Shown: piece by piece, positions 7,653 through 16,874 of the stretch
Position numbering within the stretch: the first letter of the stretch is position 1
Layout of the letters: each line of letters begins with the position of its first letter
From: an uncultured Porphyromonadaceae bacterium
GTDB lineage: Bacteria > Bacteroidota > Bacteroidia > Bacteroidales > Muribaculaceae
Assembly: GCA_900555715.1 (NCBI GenBank)
Contig: USMC01000028.1
Span: 1 to 35,063 of the forward strand
Direction of reading: 5' to 3'
DNA: 35,063 nucleotides
The notes under the pieces: model-generated
The model's input: only the letters and a program-made list of their open reading frames with translations
Told to the model about the DNA's origin: nothing
Database searches by the model: none
Program-made: the position numbers and the translations under genes

Positions 7653-10322
7653 ATGAAGCTAACATTCAATATCAACTACCGCACCAACTGGGGTGAGTCG
7701 ATATACATTACCGGCAGCATTCCGACGCTTGGCGACGGCGACTACCTGAAAGCGCCTGTGCTGACTGTGAAGGGCTCGTCCGACTGGTCGATAACAGTCG
7801 ACGTTCCAGACGACGCTGATTTTACTTACCACTATTTCGTACGCGACGAAGAGGGCAACGTAAAAAACGAATGGGGACATCCCAACCGTTTCCTGCGGTG
7901 TTCAGCCACACAAGTCGCCATCTACGACCGCTGGCAGGATCAGCCTTTCGACAAACCGTATTATTCGTCGGCATTCACCGGGTGTATCTGCGGACACAAC
8001 GACCGTCAGGCGGCAGTTGTTTCTCAGAATGGTATGATCACCTTCGCCGTGGCAGCTCCAATGGTCAGCGACGACCGCTACATAGCTATTTCAGGCGAAT
8101 GCGAAGCTCTCGGCAATTGGGATCCGGCAAAAGCAATACGCATGAGCGACGCCGAGTTCCCTCTCTGGAAAGCCAACGTCCCGTCCTGCGGCATTTCCGC
8201 AGGCACACAGTATAAATTCCTCATCATCGACAAAGCGACAGGAAATGTCGTGGTATGGGAAGGCGGCGGCAACCGCACCGTCGGCATCACGCCGGACGCT
8301 TGCGGCGCCACAATCCTCGCCGGCATGAGGTTCATAAACACGCTCGACCTGTGGAAAGGCGCCGGCACGGCGATTCCGGTGTTCTCGCTCCGCAGCGACG
8401 ACGACTTCGGCGTCGGCGACTTCTTCGACATCATCAAGCTTGCCGACTGGGCATCGGCTACAGGACAGACCGTCATACAGATCCTGCCTATCAACGACAC
8501 CACCATGACAGGCACCTGGACCGACTCCTACCCCTATAACGCCAACAGCACATTCGCGCTCCATCCCATGTACCTGCGTGTTCAGGAACTCGGCATCATC
8601 AAGGACAAGAAGCGCATGGCGTACTATGAAGCTCTTGCAAAAGAACTCAACGAACTCAAAGAAGTAGACTACGAGCGCGTCAACGAAGCCAAGACAGCTT
8701 ATGTGCGTGAGATATACGCACAGGAAGGAAAGAAAACCCTCTCCGGCGCCGACTTCAAGGCTTTTGTCGAAAAAAACAGGCAGTGGCTCGAACCTTACGC
8801 CGCTTTCTGCGCTCTCCGCGATAAATTCGGTACTCCCGATTTCAATAAATGGGGGAAATACAGCAAATACAGCGAAAAAATACTCGCCGGCGTACTGAAA
8901 GAGTTCGCCGATGAAGTGAAATTCGTCGAATACGTTCAGTTCCACCTCGACCGTCAGATGCGCCGCGTCCACGAATATGCCAACTCAAAAGGCATAGCCC
9001 TCAAAGGCGACATTCCAATCGGCATATCGCGCACAAGCGTCGACGCCTGGGTCTATCCCGAGCTCTTCTACATGGACTGCCAGGCAGGCGCACCGCCGGA
9101 TGACTTCTCTGTCCTCGGTCAGAACTGGGGTTTCCCGACATACAACTGGGAAGAGATGAACCGCGACGGCTTCGCATGGTGGAAAGCACGTTTCCGCAAG
9201 ATGGCGGAATACTTCGACGCTTACCGCATCGACCACATTCTCGGTTTCTTCCGCATCTGGCAGATTCCGATGGATGCCATACACGGTCTGCTGGGCTATT
9301 TCAACCCCGCACTGCCCTACACCCCCGAAGAAATGCGCGACAGCTACGATTTCTGGCTCGACGGCGACAGGCATGTCAAGCCATACATCATGGACAGCTT
9401 CCTTGAAGCATTCTTCGGTCCCTACACCTCGGAAGCCATCAAGAAATTCCTCTCGAAACAGGGTCACGGGCGCTATGCGCTTAAATCCGACTTCGACACC
9501 CAGCGCAAGATAGCGGAATACTTCGCCGACAAGCCAAAGGACGAAAAAACCGAAAGACTGTTCAACGGTCTGATGGGACTTACCGAACAGGTGCTTTTCA
9601 TTGAAGACCGCGAACAGAAAGGCAAATACCATCCGCGCATTTCGGCGCAGTTCACTTATGCCTACCGCGCGCTCAACGACTACGAACGCTGGTGCTTCGA
9701 CCGACTGTACAACGACTTCTTCTATCGCCGCCACAACGATTTCTGGTACGGCAAAGCGATGTGGAAACTGCCCCCGCTAATCGGAAGCACCGACATGCTT
9801 GTGTGTGCGGAAGATCTCGGCATGATTCCCGCCTGCGTGCCGGCAGTGCTTGAGAAACTCGAAATACTGTCTCTCGAAATCCAGCGTATGCCCAAGAACC
9901 CCGGCGAGGCTTTCGGAAACACGTGGAACTATCCCTACTTCTCTGTATGCACCACATCGACACACGACATGCCCGGCATACGCCAATGGTGGGAAGAGAA
10001 CCGCGCAGCCACACAGCGCTACTACAACGAAGTCCTGCATGAGCAAGGCAGCGCCCCCTACTTCGCCGAGCCATGGGTATGCGACCGCATCATAGATCTT
10101 CATCTGCAGTCGCCGTCGATGCTATGCATCATACCTCTTCAGGACTGGTTGTCGATCGACGGCTCGCTGCTCCGCAACAACCCCCGCGAAGAACAGATTA
10201 ACGTTCCAGCCAACTCGCGACACTACTGGCGCTACCGCATGCATCTCACCATAGAGGAGCTTGCCGCCCGCAACGACTACAACCACTATCTGCTCTCCAA
10301 GATCCGCCATTCCGGACGATAG
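7653..10322 (+). CDS. malQ: 4-alpha-glucanotransferase, DPE2-like with N-terminal starch-binding domains (GH77)
   Basis: 889 residues. Two CBM20-type starch-binding domains come first: residues 1 to about 100 (INYRTNWGESIYITGSIPTL, with VKNEWGHPNRF) and about 125-235 (ISGECEALGNWDP). The GH77 catalytic barrel follows. Catalytic positions are the Asp of YRIDHILGFFRIW (about residue 527, nucleophile), the Glu of CAEDLGMIP (about 720, acid/base) and the Asp of STHDMPG (about 771). The long insertion between the nucleophile and the Glu, around HVKPYIMDSFLEAFFGPYTS, is typical of plant DPE2 and Bacteroidetes enzymes. It transfers glucan chains between maltodextrins in the cytosol. No signal peptide is present. 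The downstream secreted alpha-amylase and DUF4855 lipoprotein suggest a starch pathway. It has its own promoter, and tamB starts 15 bases after it. Confidence 0.95.
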   Translation: MKLTFNINYRTNWGESIYITGSIPTLGDGDYLKAPVLTVKGSSDWSITVDVPDDADFTYHYFVRDEEGNVKNEWGHPNRFLRCSATQVAIYDRWQDQPFDKPYYSSAFTGCICGHNDRQAAVVSQNGMITFAVAAPMVSDDRYIAISGECEALGNWDPAKAIRMSDAEFPLWKANVPSCGISAGTQYKFLIIDKATGNVVVWEGGGNRTVGITPDACGATILAGMRFINTLDLWKGAGTAIPVFSLRSDDDFGVGDFFDIIKLADWASATGQTVIQILPINDTTMTGTWTDSYPYNANSTFALHPMYLRVQELGIIKDKKRMAYYEALAKELNELKEVDYERVNEAKTAYVREIYAQEGKKTLSGADFKAFVEKNRQWLEPYAAFCALRDKFGTPDFNKWGKYSKYSEKILAGVLKEFADEVKFVEYVQFHLDRQMRRVHEYANSKGIALKGDIPIGISRTSVDAWVYPELFYMDCQAGAPPDDFSVLGQNWGFPTYNWEEMNRDGFAWWKARFRKMAEYFDAYRIDHILGFFRIWQIPMDAIHGLLGYFNPALPYTPEEMRDSYDFWLDGDRHVKPYIMDSFLEAFFGPYTSEAIKKFLSKQGHGRYALKSDFDTQRKIAEYFADKPKDEKTERLFNGLMGLTEQVLFIEDREQKGKYHPRISAQFTYAYRALNDYERWCFDRLYNDFFYRRHNDFWYGKAMWKLPPLIGSTDMLVCAEDLGMIPACVPAVLEKLEILSLEIQRMPKNPGEAFGNTWNYPYFSVCTTSTHDMPGIRQWWEENRAATQRYYNEVLHEQGSAPYFAEPWVCDRIIDLHLQSPSMLCIIPLQDWLSIDGSLLRNNPREEQINVPANSRHYWRYRMHLTIEELAARNDYNHYLLSKIRHSGR

Positions 10323-10337
10323 GAGAGCGACTGACAG

Positions 10338-13300
10338 ATGGAAACAGCCTGGAAAGTTTTCCGTGCGGTAGTATCGGCTCTGCTGATTCTGGTGGTCGCC
10401 CTGCCGGCGGTACTGTATGTGCTCCTGTCGCTCGGTCCGGTTCAGAACACCATCTGCCGGACTACCGAAACAGAACTTTCCTCGCTTCTCGGCGCCGATG
10501 TAAGGGTCGGGAAAATCACCATCCATCCTTTCCGTCGAGTCAGTGTACGCGGAATAAGCATGATACTCGGCGCTGACACCGTCGCTACTGTCGCCACTGT
10601 CAGCGCCGGCATCGAACTGGCGCCGCTGATAACCGACCGGCAGATCGTTGTCGACTATGCCCTTATCGACGGACTCAATCTCAAAGTGACCCGTTCCGAA
10701 CCAGGGGCACCGCTCAACATCGGCCCTGTCATCCGCAGGCTCAGGAGCGATAAAAAGAAAGAAAAGACAAAATTCAACCTTGAGATAAACACCGCCATCG
10801 TCCGCCGGTCGTCGGCAAGCTACGACGTGCTGTCGGAGCCCTGCGACTCGGCGCTCTTCTGTCCGGATCACATCAAGGTTGAAAACCTCGCCCTCAACGC
10901 TTTCATTCCGGAAATCACCGACGAAGCGTATCACGTGATTCTCGACCACCTGTCGCTGGAAGAACGCAGCGGTCTGTCCGTAAAAAAACTTACGGGCGAT
11001 TTCACGTTCAACCCCACGCTTCTGAGCATCCGCAATTTAGCGCTCGATCTCCCGCAGTCGCACATAGCTTTTGAGCCTGTCACCGTCGACTTCGAGTCAC
11101 CCGCAACTTTCGTCGGCGATCTGCGTAAACGAGGCACCATCATAAAAACCAGCGAAGGGAATGTCATCTACCCGCCTGACATCGCTTCTTTCGCTCCCGT
11201 GGCTGGACGCATCGACAGACACATCGGATTCGAAATCGAAGCTTACGCGTCGCCCGACAGCATATCGCTGCGCCGTCTTGCTATAAACGACAATGACGAC
11301 GAAGCATTCAGCGCCTTTCTGTGCGCCAACGTGTCGGATTTCATGCACGCAGACAGTATGCGGTACGAAATCAAGGAAAGCCGAGTCACCGTCAACGGCG
11401 CCCGGACAGCGCCGATGCTGCAGTCGGCGTTTCCTTCAGTTCCATCCGACAGGCTCAGAAGATTTCAGTCGCTGAACCTGCTTATGAACGGCTCCGGGAC
11501 GGTCACTGCCGGCAAGCTCGACCTTACGTCGATAGGTACTGCAGGAAAGCTCACCGCCAAAATCGATTACAACCGCAAAGGGTCGTGGCTGACATCCAAA
11601 GCATCCGTCTTGCTTTCTGAATTCGAACTCGGGCTAATAACCGGCGATGCCCGGTTAGGCATGGTCGACGCCTCGGCCGAAGGAAGAGTCACATTAGTCG
11701 GCAAATCGCTCGAGACTGCCAACGCAGACTCCCATATAAGACGTTTCGACTATAACGGATATAGCTTCAGCGACATACGCATAGCCGCCGATATCGACAA
11801 GGAGAGTAAAACGGAAATTAGTGTCAGCGTCGACGATCCCGGCGCGAAGCTGCACCTGTATGGATTCTACAACGCGGGCGACGCTCCTTCGCTCGAAGCA
11901 ACCGCAACATTCAACCGCATCGATCTGGCTGGAATAAAGCTGACCGACAGCCATGAAGGAATGCTCCTCAGCGGAACAGTTCTCGCCGATGTCCGCGATT
12001 TCGATCCCACAAATCTGCGGGCTTCCCTGCGCATCAACGATCTGGCATGGACCGACGCTTCCGGCAAAGGAATCAGATTGAACAGGATAGCTGCCGGAGC
12101 TACTGGAAACAGCTTTGAAAACCGCATCACACTCGAAGCACCTTTTCTTTCGGGTGAGCTCCGCGGACATTACAACCTCAAGACACTCGTCCCCGAGATA
12201 AAGGCGATGACAGCTCATTTCCTGCCGGCTCTCGGCTGGGAAGCGGCGGAAGCGTCAGACAACAGAGACGGCTCCAACAATTTTATTTTCGACATAGAGC
12301 TAAAACCCAGCACAGAGCTGACCGACTTTCTGCATCTGCCCGTCGGCATTATCTATGACGGCAGCGTTTCCGGACGAATCAACAGCAGCCAGGGATATGC
12401 ATGCGTAGATGCCTCCATTCCCTACCTGTGCCAGGGCACAAAGGTGATTGAAGGCACTCAGCTCTTCGCCGAACTCGACATCACCGGCGACCGTTCGCTT
12501 GTATACGCCACGACGCAGATGCCCACAAAAAAAGGCGACATGAATGTCTCCGCCGCCATAACAGCCGCCAACGACAAGGTAGACACGCGGATTGAATGGG
12601 GTCTTGACCGCCGCATACCTGTCAACGGCACTATGGGAATTTCGGCGAAGCTCAACCGCCTTGTCAGGGACGGAAATGGCATCTTCCCTGTCGACGCCAG
12701 CATAGAATTCCTCCCGGGAACCCTGACATTCGGTGACGACACATGGGCGATCGAACGTTCCAATATCGAAATCAAGCCTGAACAGGTCACCGTCCGCGGC
12801 TTTGCGCTCGACACAGGGCGTCAGAGAATAGAAATAAACGGCACTGCGGGCAACGACCCGGAAGACATCCTCAACGTCAAACTCCGCGATATCCGCCTCA
12901 TCCATATCTTTGAGACACTCGAAATCAACAAAGTGCTCCTCGACGGCAGAGCGACAGGGAATCTGTCGGCAAAAAGTCTGTTCAACGGCGAACCCATTAT
13001 AGAATGTTCCAAGCTTCATGTCGACTCGATAGGCTATAACAGGTGCTATATGGGCGATGCCGACGTAACAGCCCGGTGGGACACCGAAAAGCGCTCCATC
13101 TATCTTGACGGCGACATCAAAGGCTTCAACGGCAAGGACTCCCGCGTTTACGGAGATATTTATCCTCTGTCAGAGTCACTTGACCTGAACTTCAAAGCCG
13201 ATCACGTCCCGGTGGGATTCCTTAAACCATTCATGTCGGCTTTCACGAGCGACATTTCCGGTCATGCCACCGGCGAATGCCGTCTTTACGGCACATTCCA

Positions 13301-14879
13301 CGACATAGACCTCACGGGCAAAGTAAAAGCAGACGACGTGAGACTGAAATTAGACTTCACAAACGTCTACTACAGCGCAACGGACAGCATCGTGATAGAA
13401 CCTGGACGCATCAACCTCGACAACATCTCCATCCACGATCCGGAAGGCAATACTGCTCTCCTCAACGGCTTCGTCGACCACACCTATTTCCGCGATCCGG
13501 TTTTCAAATTCGACATCACAGATGCCAACAATTTCCTGTGCTACAACACCACCAAGCACAATAACCCCGACTGGTACGGAACCATCTACGGCAATGGAAC
13601 GGCTTCCGTGACAGGGCGTCCGGGAGTTGTAAACATAAATGTCGACATGACAACGGCGCCGCGCTCGAAATTCTCCTTCGTACTCTCCGACCGTCTCGAT
13701 GCCGAAAGCTTCTCTTTCCTCACCTTCCGCGACGTCACTCCCGACTCTCTCAGGCAAAAGGTAGTCGACAAGGACCCGACACCCCTGATAATAAGAGAGA
13801 TGAAGGAAAAACTCAGAAACATGGAGGAGGAATCGACCAGCGACTACAACATGGACATCCAGATCGCCGCCACTCCGGATGCTCTGATGAATCTTGTCGT
13901 CGACCCTGTGAGCGGGGACGAAATCAACGCACACGGTTCGGGAGGCATCCACATATCGTATCTGTCCGCCAACAACGACCTCAACATCTGGGGAAAATAT
14001 ACAGTCGCCGACGGCAAGTACAAATTCACACTTCAGGACATAATCATCAAGGAGTTCACCATCAAGCAAGGCAGCGAGATAACGTTCAACGGCGATCCCT
14101 ATGCCGTAAGCACCAAGCTGTCGGCATACTTTGCCACCAACGCCAATCTTGCCGACCTCGACGAATCTTTCCATCAGGACCGCGAGGTGGCAAGAACGAA
14201 TGTGCCTGTCCACGCCGTGATGAACGTCAGCGGCGACATTCGTCAGCCCTCACTCGACTTCGACTTCGAGTTTCCTACCCTGACTTCCGACACCTACCGC
14301 AAGGTGAAAAGCATAGTGAGCACCCCAGACATGATGAACCGACAGATTATCTACCTTCTGGCAATAAACCGCTTCTACACACCGGAATATATGAGCTCGG
14401 CAGACAAGGCGAAGGGCAGCGAGCTCGTGTCGGTAGCATCTTCGACAATATCGAGCCAGCTCGGGAACATGCTCGGCAAGCTGAGCGACAACTGGAGCAT
14501 AGCTCCTAATCTCAGGAGCGACCGCGGCGATTTCTCCGATGTCGAGGTGAACGTTGCTCTGAGCAGCCGCCTTCTCAACAACAGGCTCATCTTCAACGGC
14601 AATTTCGGCTACCGCGACAAAGCGCTGAACAACGACCAGTTCATCGGCGACTTCGACATAGAATATCTTCTGAACAAAGCGGGCACATGGCGCCTGAAAG
14701 CATATAACCGCTACAACGACAGAAACTACTATGTGCGCTCTGCCCTTACGACGCAGGGCGTAGGAATCCTCACACGCCGCGACTTCGACACTTTCCCGCT
14801 TCTGTTCAAAGGATTCATCAAGCGGAAGAAAAAGAATACGGCAGTGAAGACTGACGTTCCGGAACAGAAGCAGGAATGA
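10338..14879 (+). CDS. tamB: TamB-like translocation/assembly module protein (DUF490, AsmA-like)
   Basis: 1513 residues. One N-terminal membrane helix (about residues 12-32, LLILVVALPAVLYVLLSLG) anchors it in the inner membrane. A very long repetitive beta-rich region follows, made of short strands such as GTVTAGKLDLTSIGTAG, as in the hydrophobic groove of TamB/VPS13-like bridging proteins. The conserved C-terminal DUF490 domain includes LNIWGKYTVADGKYKFTLQD, then a phrase ending FTIKQGSEITFNGDPY, and QIIYLLAINRFYTPEY. These proteins span the periplasm and help move phospholipids, or assemble outer-membrane proteins with TamA. No tamA/BamA homologue is in the window. The gene begins 15 bases after malQ and is probably co-transcribed, although the functions are unrelated. 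The tail is basic (KRKKKNTAVK). Confidence 0.93.
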   Translation: METAWKVFRAVVSALLILVVALPAVLYVLLSLGPVQNTICRTTETELSSLLGADVRVGKITIHPFRRVSVRGISMILGADTVATVATVSAGIELAPLITDRQIVVDYALIDGLNLKVTRSEPGAPLNIGPVIRRLRSDKKKEKTKFNLEINTAIVRRSSASYDVLSEPCDSALFCPDHIKVENLALNAFIPEITDEAYHVILDHLSLEERSGLSVKKLTGDFTFNPTLLSIRNLALDLPQSHIAFEPVTVDFESPATFVGDLRKRGTIIKTSEGNVIYPPDIASFAPVAGRIDRHIGFEIEAYASPDSISLRRLAINDNDDEAFSAFLCANVSDFMHADSMRYEIKESRVTVNGARTAPMLQSAFPSVPSDRLRRFQSLNLLMNGSGTVTAGKLDLTSIGTAGKLTAKIDYNRKGSWLTSKASVLLSEFELGLITGDARLGMVDASAEGRVTLVGKSLETANADSHIRRFDYNGYSFSDIRIAADIDKESKTEISVSVDDPGAKLHLYGFYNAGDAPSLEATATFNRIDLAGIKLTDSHEGMLLSGTVLADVRDFDPTNLRASLRINDLAWTDASGKGIRLNRIAAGATGNSFENRITLEAPFLSGELRGHYNLKTLVPEIKAMTAHFLPALGWEAAEASDNRDGSNNFIFDIELKPSTELTDFLHLPVGIIYDGSVSGRINSSQGYACVDASIPYLCQGTKVIEGTQLFAELDITGDRSLVYATTQMPTKKGDMNVSAAITAANDKVDTRIEWGLDRRIPVNGTMGISAKLNRLVRDGNGIFPVDASIEFLPGTLTFGDDTWAIERSNIEIKPEQVTVRGFALDTGRQRIEINGTAGNDPEDILNVKLRDIRLIHIFETLEINKVLLDGRATGNLSAKSLFNGEPIIECSKLHVDSIGYNRCYMGDADVTARWDTEKRSIYLDGDIKGFNGKDSRVYGDIYPLSESLDLNFKADHVPVGFLKPFMSAFTSDISGHATGECRLYGTFHDIDLTGKVKADDVRLKLDFTNVYYSATDSIVIEPGRINLDNISIHDPEGNTALLNGFVDHTYFRDPVFKFDITDANNFLCYNTTKHNNPDWYGTIYGNGTASVTGRPGVVNINVDMTTAPRSKFSFVLSDRLDAESFSFLTFRDVTPDSLRQKVVDKDPTPLIIREMKEKLRNMEEESTSDYNMDIQIAATPDALMNLVVDPVSGDEINAHGSGGIHISYLSANNDLNIWGKYTVADGKYKFTLQDIIIKEFTIKQGSEITFNGDPYAVSTKLSAYFATNANLADLDESFHQDREVARTNVPVHAVMNVSGDIRQPSLDFDFEFPTLTSDTYRKVKSIVSTPDMMNRQIIYLLAINRFYTPEYMSSADKAKGSELVSVASSTISSQLGNMLGKLSDNWSIAPNLRSDRGDFSDVEVNVALSSRLLNNRLIFNGNFGYRDKALNNDQFIGDFDIEYLLNKAGTWRLKAYNRYNDRNYYVRSALTTQGVGILTRRDFDTFPLLFKGFIKRKKKNTAVKTDVPEQKQE

Positions 14880-15124
14880 AAGCTATTCCAGAACGCCGAT
14901 TATAACATTCATCTTATTGACTTACAATATATAGGACGCATCGTTCTGCACATTTGTTAACTTCTGTAAAAACAGAAAATACAAGCAAGGCGTGTACTAT
15001 ATTTCAGATATAGCAAAACGGAAGATAAAATATGTTTCATGCGGCAATTATCCACTTACAAAACGAAACACACGACCCTTCTGACTAAAATAATGTTAAT
15101 CTTACATCATTTTGTCCTGAATTA

Positions 15125-15156
15125 GTTGCATAATTATTCAAGATGCTATAAATTTG
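15125..15156 (+). promoter_or_regulatory. Bacteroidetes-type promoter upstream of the amylase
   Basis: GTTG at 15125-15128, a 20-base spacer, then TAAATTTG at 15149-15156. Spacing and -7 box fit the TTTG-N19-21-TAnnTTTG pattern, with one mismatch in the -33 box. A terminator-like hairpin follows about 40 bases later. Confidence 0.55.
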
Positions 15157-15194
15157 CAACGTGTTTTTCATGGTATAGATTTAAGGTTAACTGG

Positions 15195-15224
15195 ATTGGT
15201 TGTCGGGAGACAATCAATTTTTTT
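15195..15224 (+). terminator. Terminator-like hairpin in the amylase leader (possible attenuator or sRNA end)
   Basis: ATTGGTTGTC pairs with GACAATCAAT across the loop GGGA (10 bp with one G-T pair), followed directly by seven T. It is too far from the tamB stop to be its obvious terminator, and a promoter lies between the two. It may end a roughly 60-base RNA or attenuate read-through into the amylase gene. Confidence 0.6.
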
Positions 15225-15287
15225 GTATATATACTGAAAATGTTGTAAAACACATTGCAGGTTAATCTTTCTGTCAGAAAAAAGCGT

Positions 15288-15295
15288 TAACTTAG
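15288..15295 (+). promoter_or_regulatory. Weak -7 box close to the amylase gene
   Basis: TAACTTAG differs from TAnnTTTG at one base and lies 37 bases before the ATG at 15333. It could drive the amylase independently of the upstream promoter. Confidence 0.3.
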
Positions 15296-15332
15296 CAGCC
15301 GTGATTTGTGATACATAAAACATACTCATATA

Positions 15333-16757
15333 ATGTCAAGATTCAAAACACTCCTTGCCGCTGTATCAGCGATAGCTGTCTCAGCTCCCACATTCGCGTC
15401 TAAATTACCGGGCGCTCAGGATGAAGTCATTCTCCATGCATGGTCGTGGAGCCTCGACACCATTGCCAACAACATGAAACTTATCGCCGATGCAGGCTAC
15501 GACTATGTCCAGACCTCGCCGGTGCAGCGTTGCTATGTAGGCGACGGCGGTGGCAGAGCGCTGCATAGCCAGCCGGGCGACAGCGTGATGGGCAAATGGT
15601 ATTACTACTATCAGCCTACCGACTGGCAGATAGGGAACTACATGCTTGGGACGCGCGACGACTTCAAAGCGATGTGCGACAGTGCATATAAATATGGTGT
15701 CAAGGTAATAGTGGATGTTCTGCCTAACCATACGGCAGTAGACCATACCGCAGTTCTTCCTTCGCTCGACAATGCTGTCGGGGGTCATGAGAATCTGTTC
15801 CACGCCAACGGTCTGACGGACATAAAGGACTACAACGACCGCTATCAGTGCACTACCGGCAAAATGGGCGGTCTTCCGGACGTCAACACCGAAAATCCCG
15901 ATTTCCAGTACTATTATATGCAATATGTGAACGACCTGATAAACCTCGGCGCACGCGGCTTCCGCTACGACACAGCGAAGCATATCGGTCTGCCGTCGGA
16001 CCCTCTCGATGCGAAAGCAAAACGCAACAACTTCTGGGATGTAGCAACCGGTCGCGAGGCTGTCAAGGGTCTGTCGCTGCTTATGCCCGACAGCCTGTTC
16101 ATCTACGGCGAAGTGCTGCAGGACAGGAATGTCAAGGAAACGGAATATGACGACTATATGGACCTCGTGGCGAGCAACTACGGCGGCGCTCTCCGCAATG
16201 TGCTGCGTAAAGGCGACACCCGCGCGGACAACATCACCGAATGGCACCATCCGTCGGCACCGGAGCAGCTTGTCACATGGGTTGAGAGCCACGACACGTA
16301 CTGCAACGAGCACGCCTCCGCCGACCTCACCGACGACCAGATACGCACCGGGTGGGTATTCATCACCTCCCGCGCCACCGGTCACCCGTTGTTCTACAGC
16401 CGCCCCGAAGGGAGCACCCGCGAGAACTACTGGGGAACGAACCGCATCGGCAACCGCGGCAACGCTGAGTTCATGCACCCCGAAGTGGTGGCGGTAAACA
16501 AGTTCCGCAAAGCAATGAGCGGACAGCCTGAGAAGCTGGTTTTCACCAAGGACGGAAGCTGTGCGGTGGTGGAACGCGGCAGCAAAGGCGCAGCGCTTAT
16601 CAATTTCTCGGGTAAGGAGCAGAAAATCAAGCTTGAGAGCGCTCTGCCCGACGGAACGTATACCGACACCGTGAGCGGTCAGACATTCAAAGTCGCCAAA
16701 GGGACTCTCAGCGGCAAACTCGCTCCATTAACGACGTATATTCTCTACGCGAAATAG
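15333..16757 (+). CDS. Secreted alpha-amylase (GH13)
   Basis: 474 residues, with a signal peptide MSRFKTLLAAVSAIAVSAPTFA. GH13 regions are all present: VDVLPNH (region I), GFRYDTAKH with the nucleophile Asp (about residue 212), YGEVL with the acid/base Glu (about 259), and VESHDTY with the transition-state Asp (about 319). The start of the barrel reads LHAWSWSLDTIANNMKLIAD, typical of amylases that hydrolyse internal alpha-1,4 bonds of starch. A C-terminal beta domain (ALINFSGKEQKIKLES to PLTTYILYAK) closes the protein. With a signal peptide it acts in the periplasm or outside, and its products would feed the cytosolic MalQ encoded upstream. No SusC/SusD pair is nearby, so uptake genes must lie elsewhere. 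Confidence 0.95.
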   Translation: MSRFKTLLAAVSAIAVSAPTFASKLPGAQDEVILHAWSWSLDTIANNMKLIADAGYDYVQTSPVQRCYVGDGGGRALHSQPGDSVMGKWYYYYQPTDWQIGNYMLGTRDDFKAMCDSAYKYGVKVIVDVLPNHTAVDHTAVLPSLDNAVGGHENLFHANGLTDIKDYNDRYQCTTGKMGGLPDVNTENPDFQYYYMQYVNDLINLGARGFRYDTAKHIGLPSDPLDAKAKRNNFWDVATGREAVKGLSLLMPDSLFIYGEVLQDRNVKETEYDDYMDLVASNYGGALRNVLRKGDTRADNITEWHHPSAPEQLVTWVESHDTYCNEHASADLTDDQIRTGWVFITSRATGHPLFYSRPEGSTRENYWGTNRIGNRGNAEFMHPEVVAVNKFRKAMSGQPEKLVFTKDGSCAVVERGSKGAALINFSGKEQKIKLESALPDGTYTDTVSGQTFKVAKGTLSGKLAPLTTYILYAK

Positions 16758-16760
16758 CCG

Positions 16761-16804
16761 ATATAGACGATAGTTTATCAATAAATTAAAAATATCGTCT
16801 ATAT
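16761..16804. repeat. 12-bp perfect inverted repeat around a 20-base AT loop
   Basis: ATATAGACGATA at 16761-16772 and its exact complement at 16793-16804 flank 20 AT-rich bases. It starts four bases after the amylase stop codon and lies just ahead of the promoter of the next gene. It may be a loose terminator or an operator; there is no T run. Confidence 0.55.
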
Positions 16805-16829
16805 ATTTCATATTCATGATAGAAATGTC

Positions 16830-16837
16830 TAACTTTG
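16830..16837 (+). promoter_or_regulatory. Bacteroidetes -7 box for the DUF4855 lipoprotein gene
   Basis: TAACTTTG, an exact TAnnTTTG match followed by CAGG, lies 38 bases before the ATG at 16875. The -33 element is weak. Confidence 0.55.
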
Positions 16838-16874
16838 CAGGAAAGAACAGCAGATTAACCACAAATTAAATCCA

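Larger units (their letters stand above)
14880..15332 (+). other. 453-base AT-rich intergenic region with regulatory signals
   Basis: No open frame of note. It contains a small hairpin (TTCTGT-AAAA-ACAGAA, 14962-14977) with no T run, a good promoter match at 15125-15156, a terminator-like hairpin at 15195-15224 and a weaker promoter box at 15288-15295 close to the amylase gene. Apart from these I see nothing in it. Confidence 0.6.
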
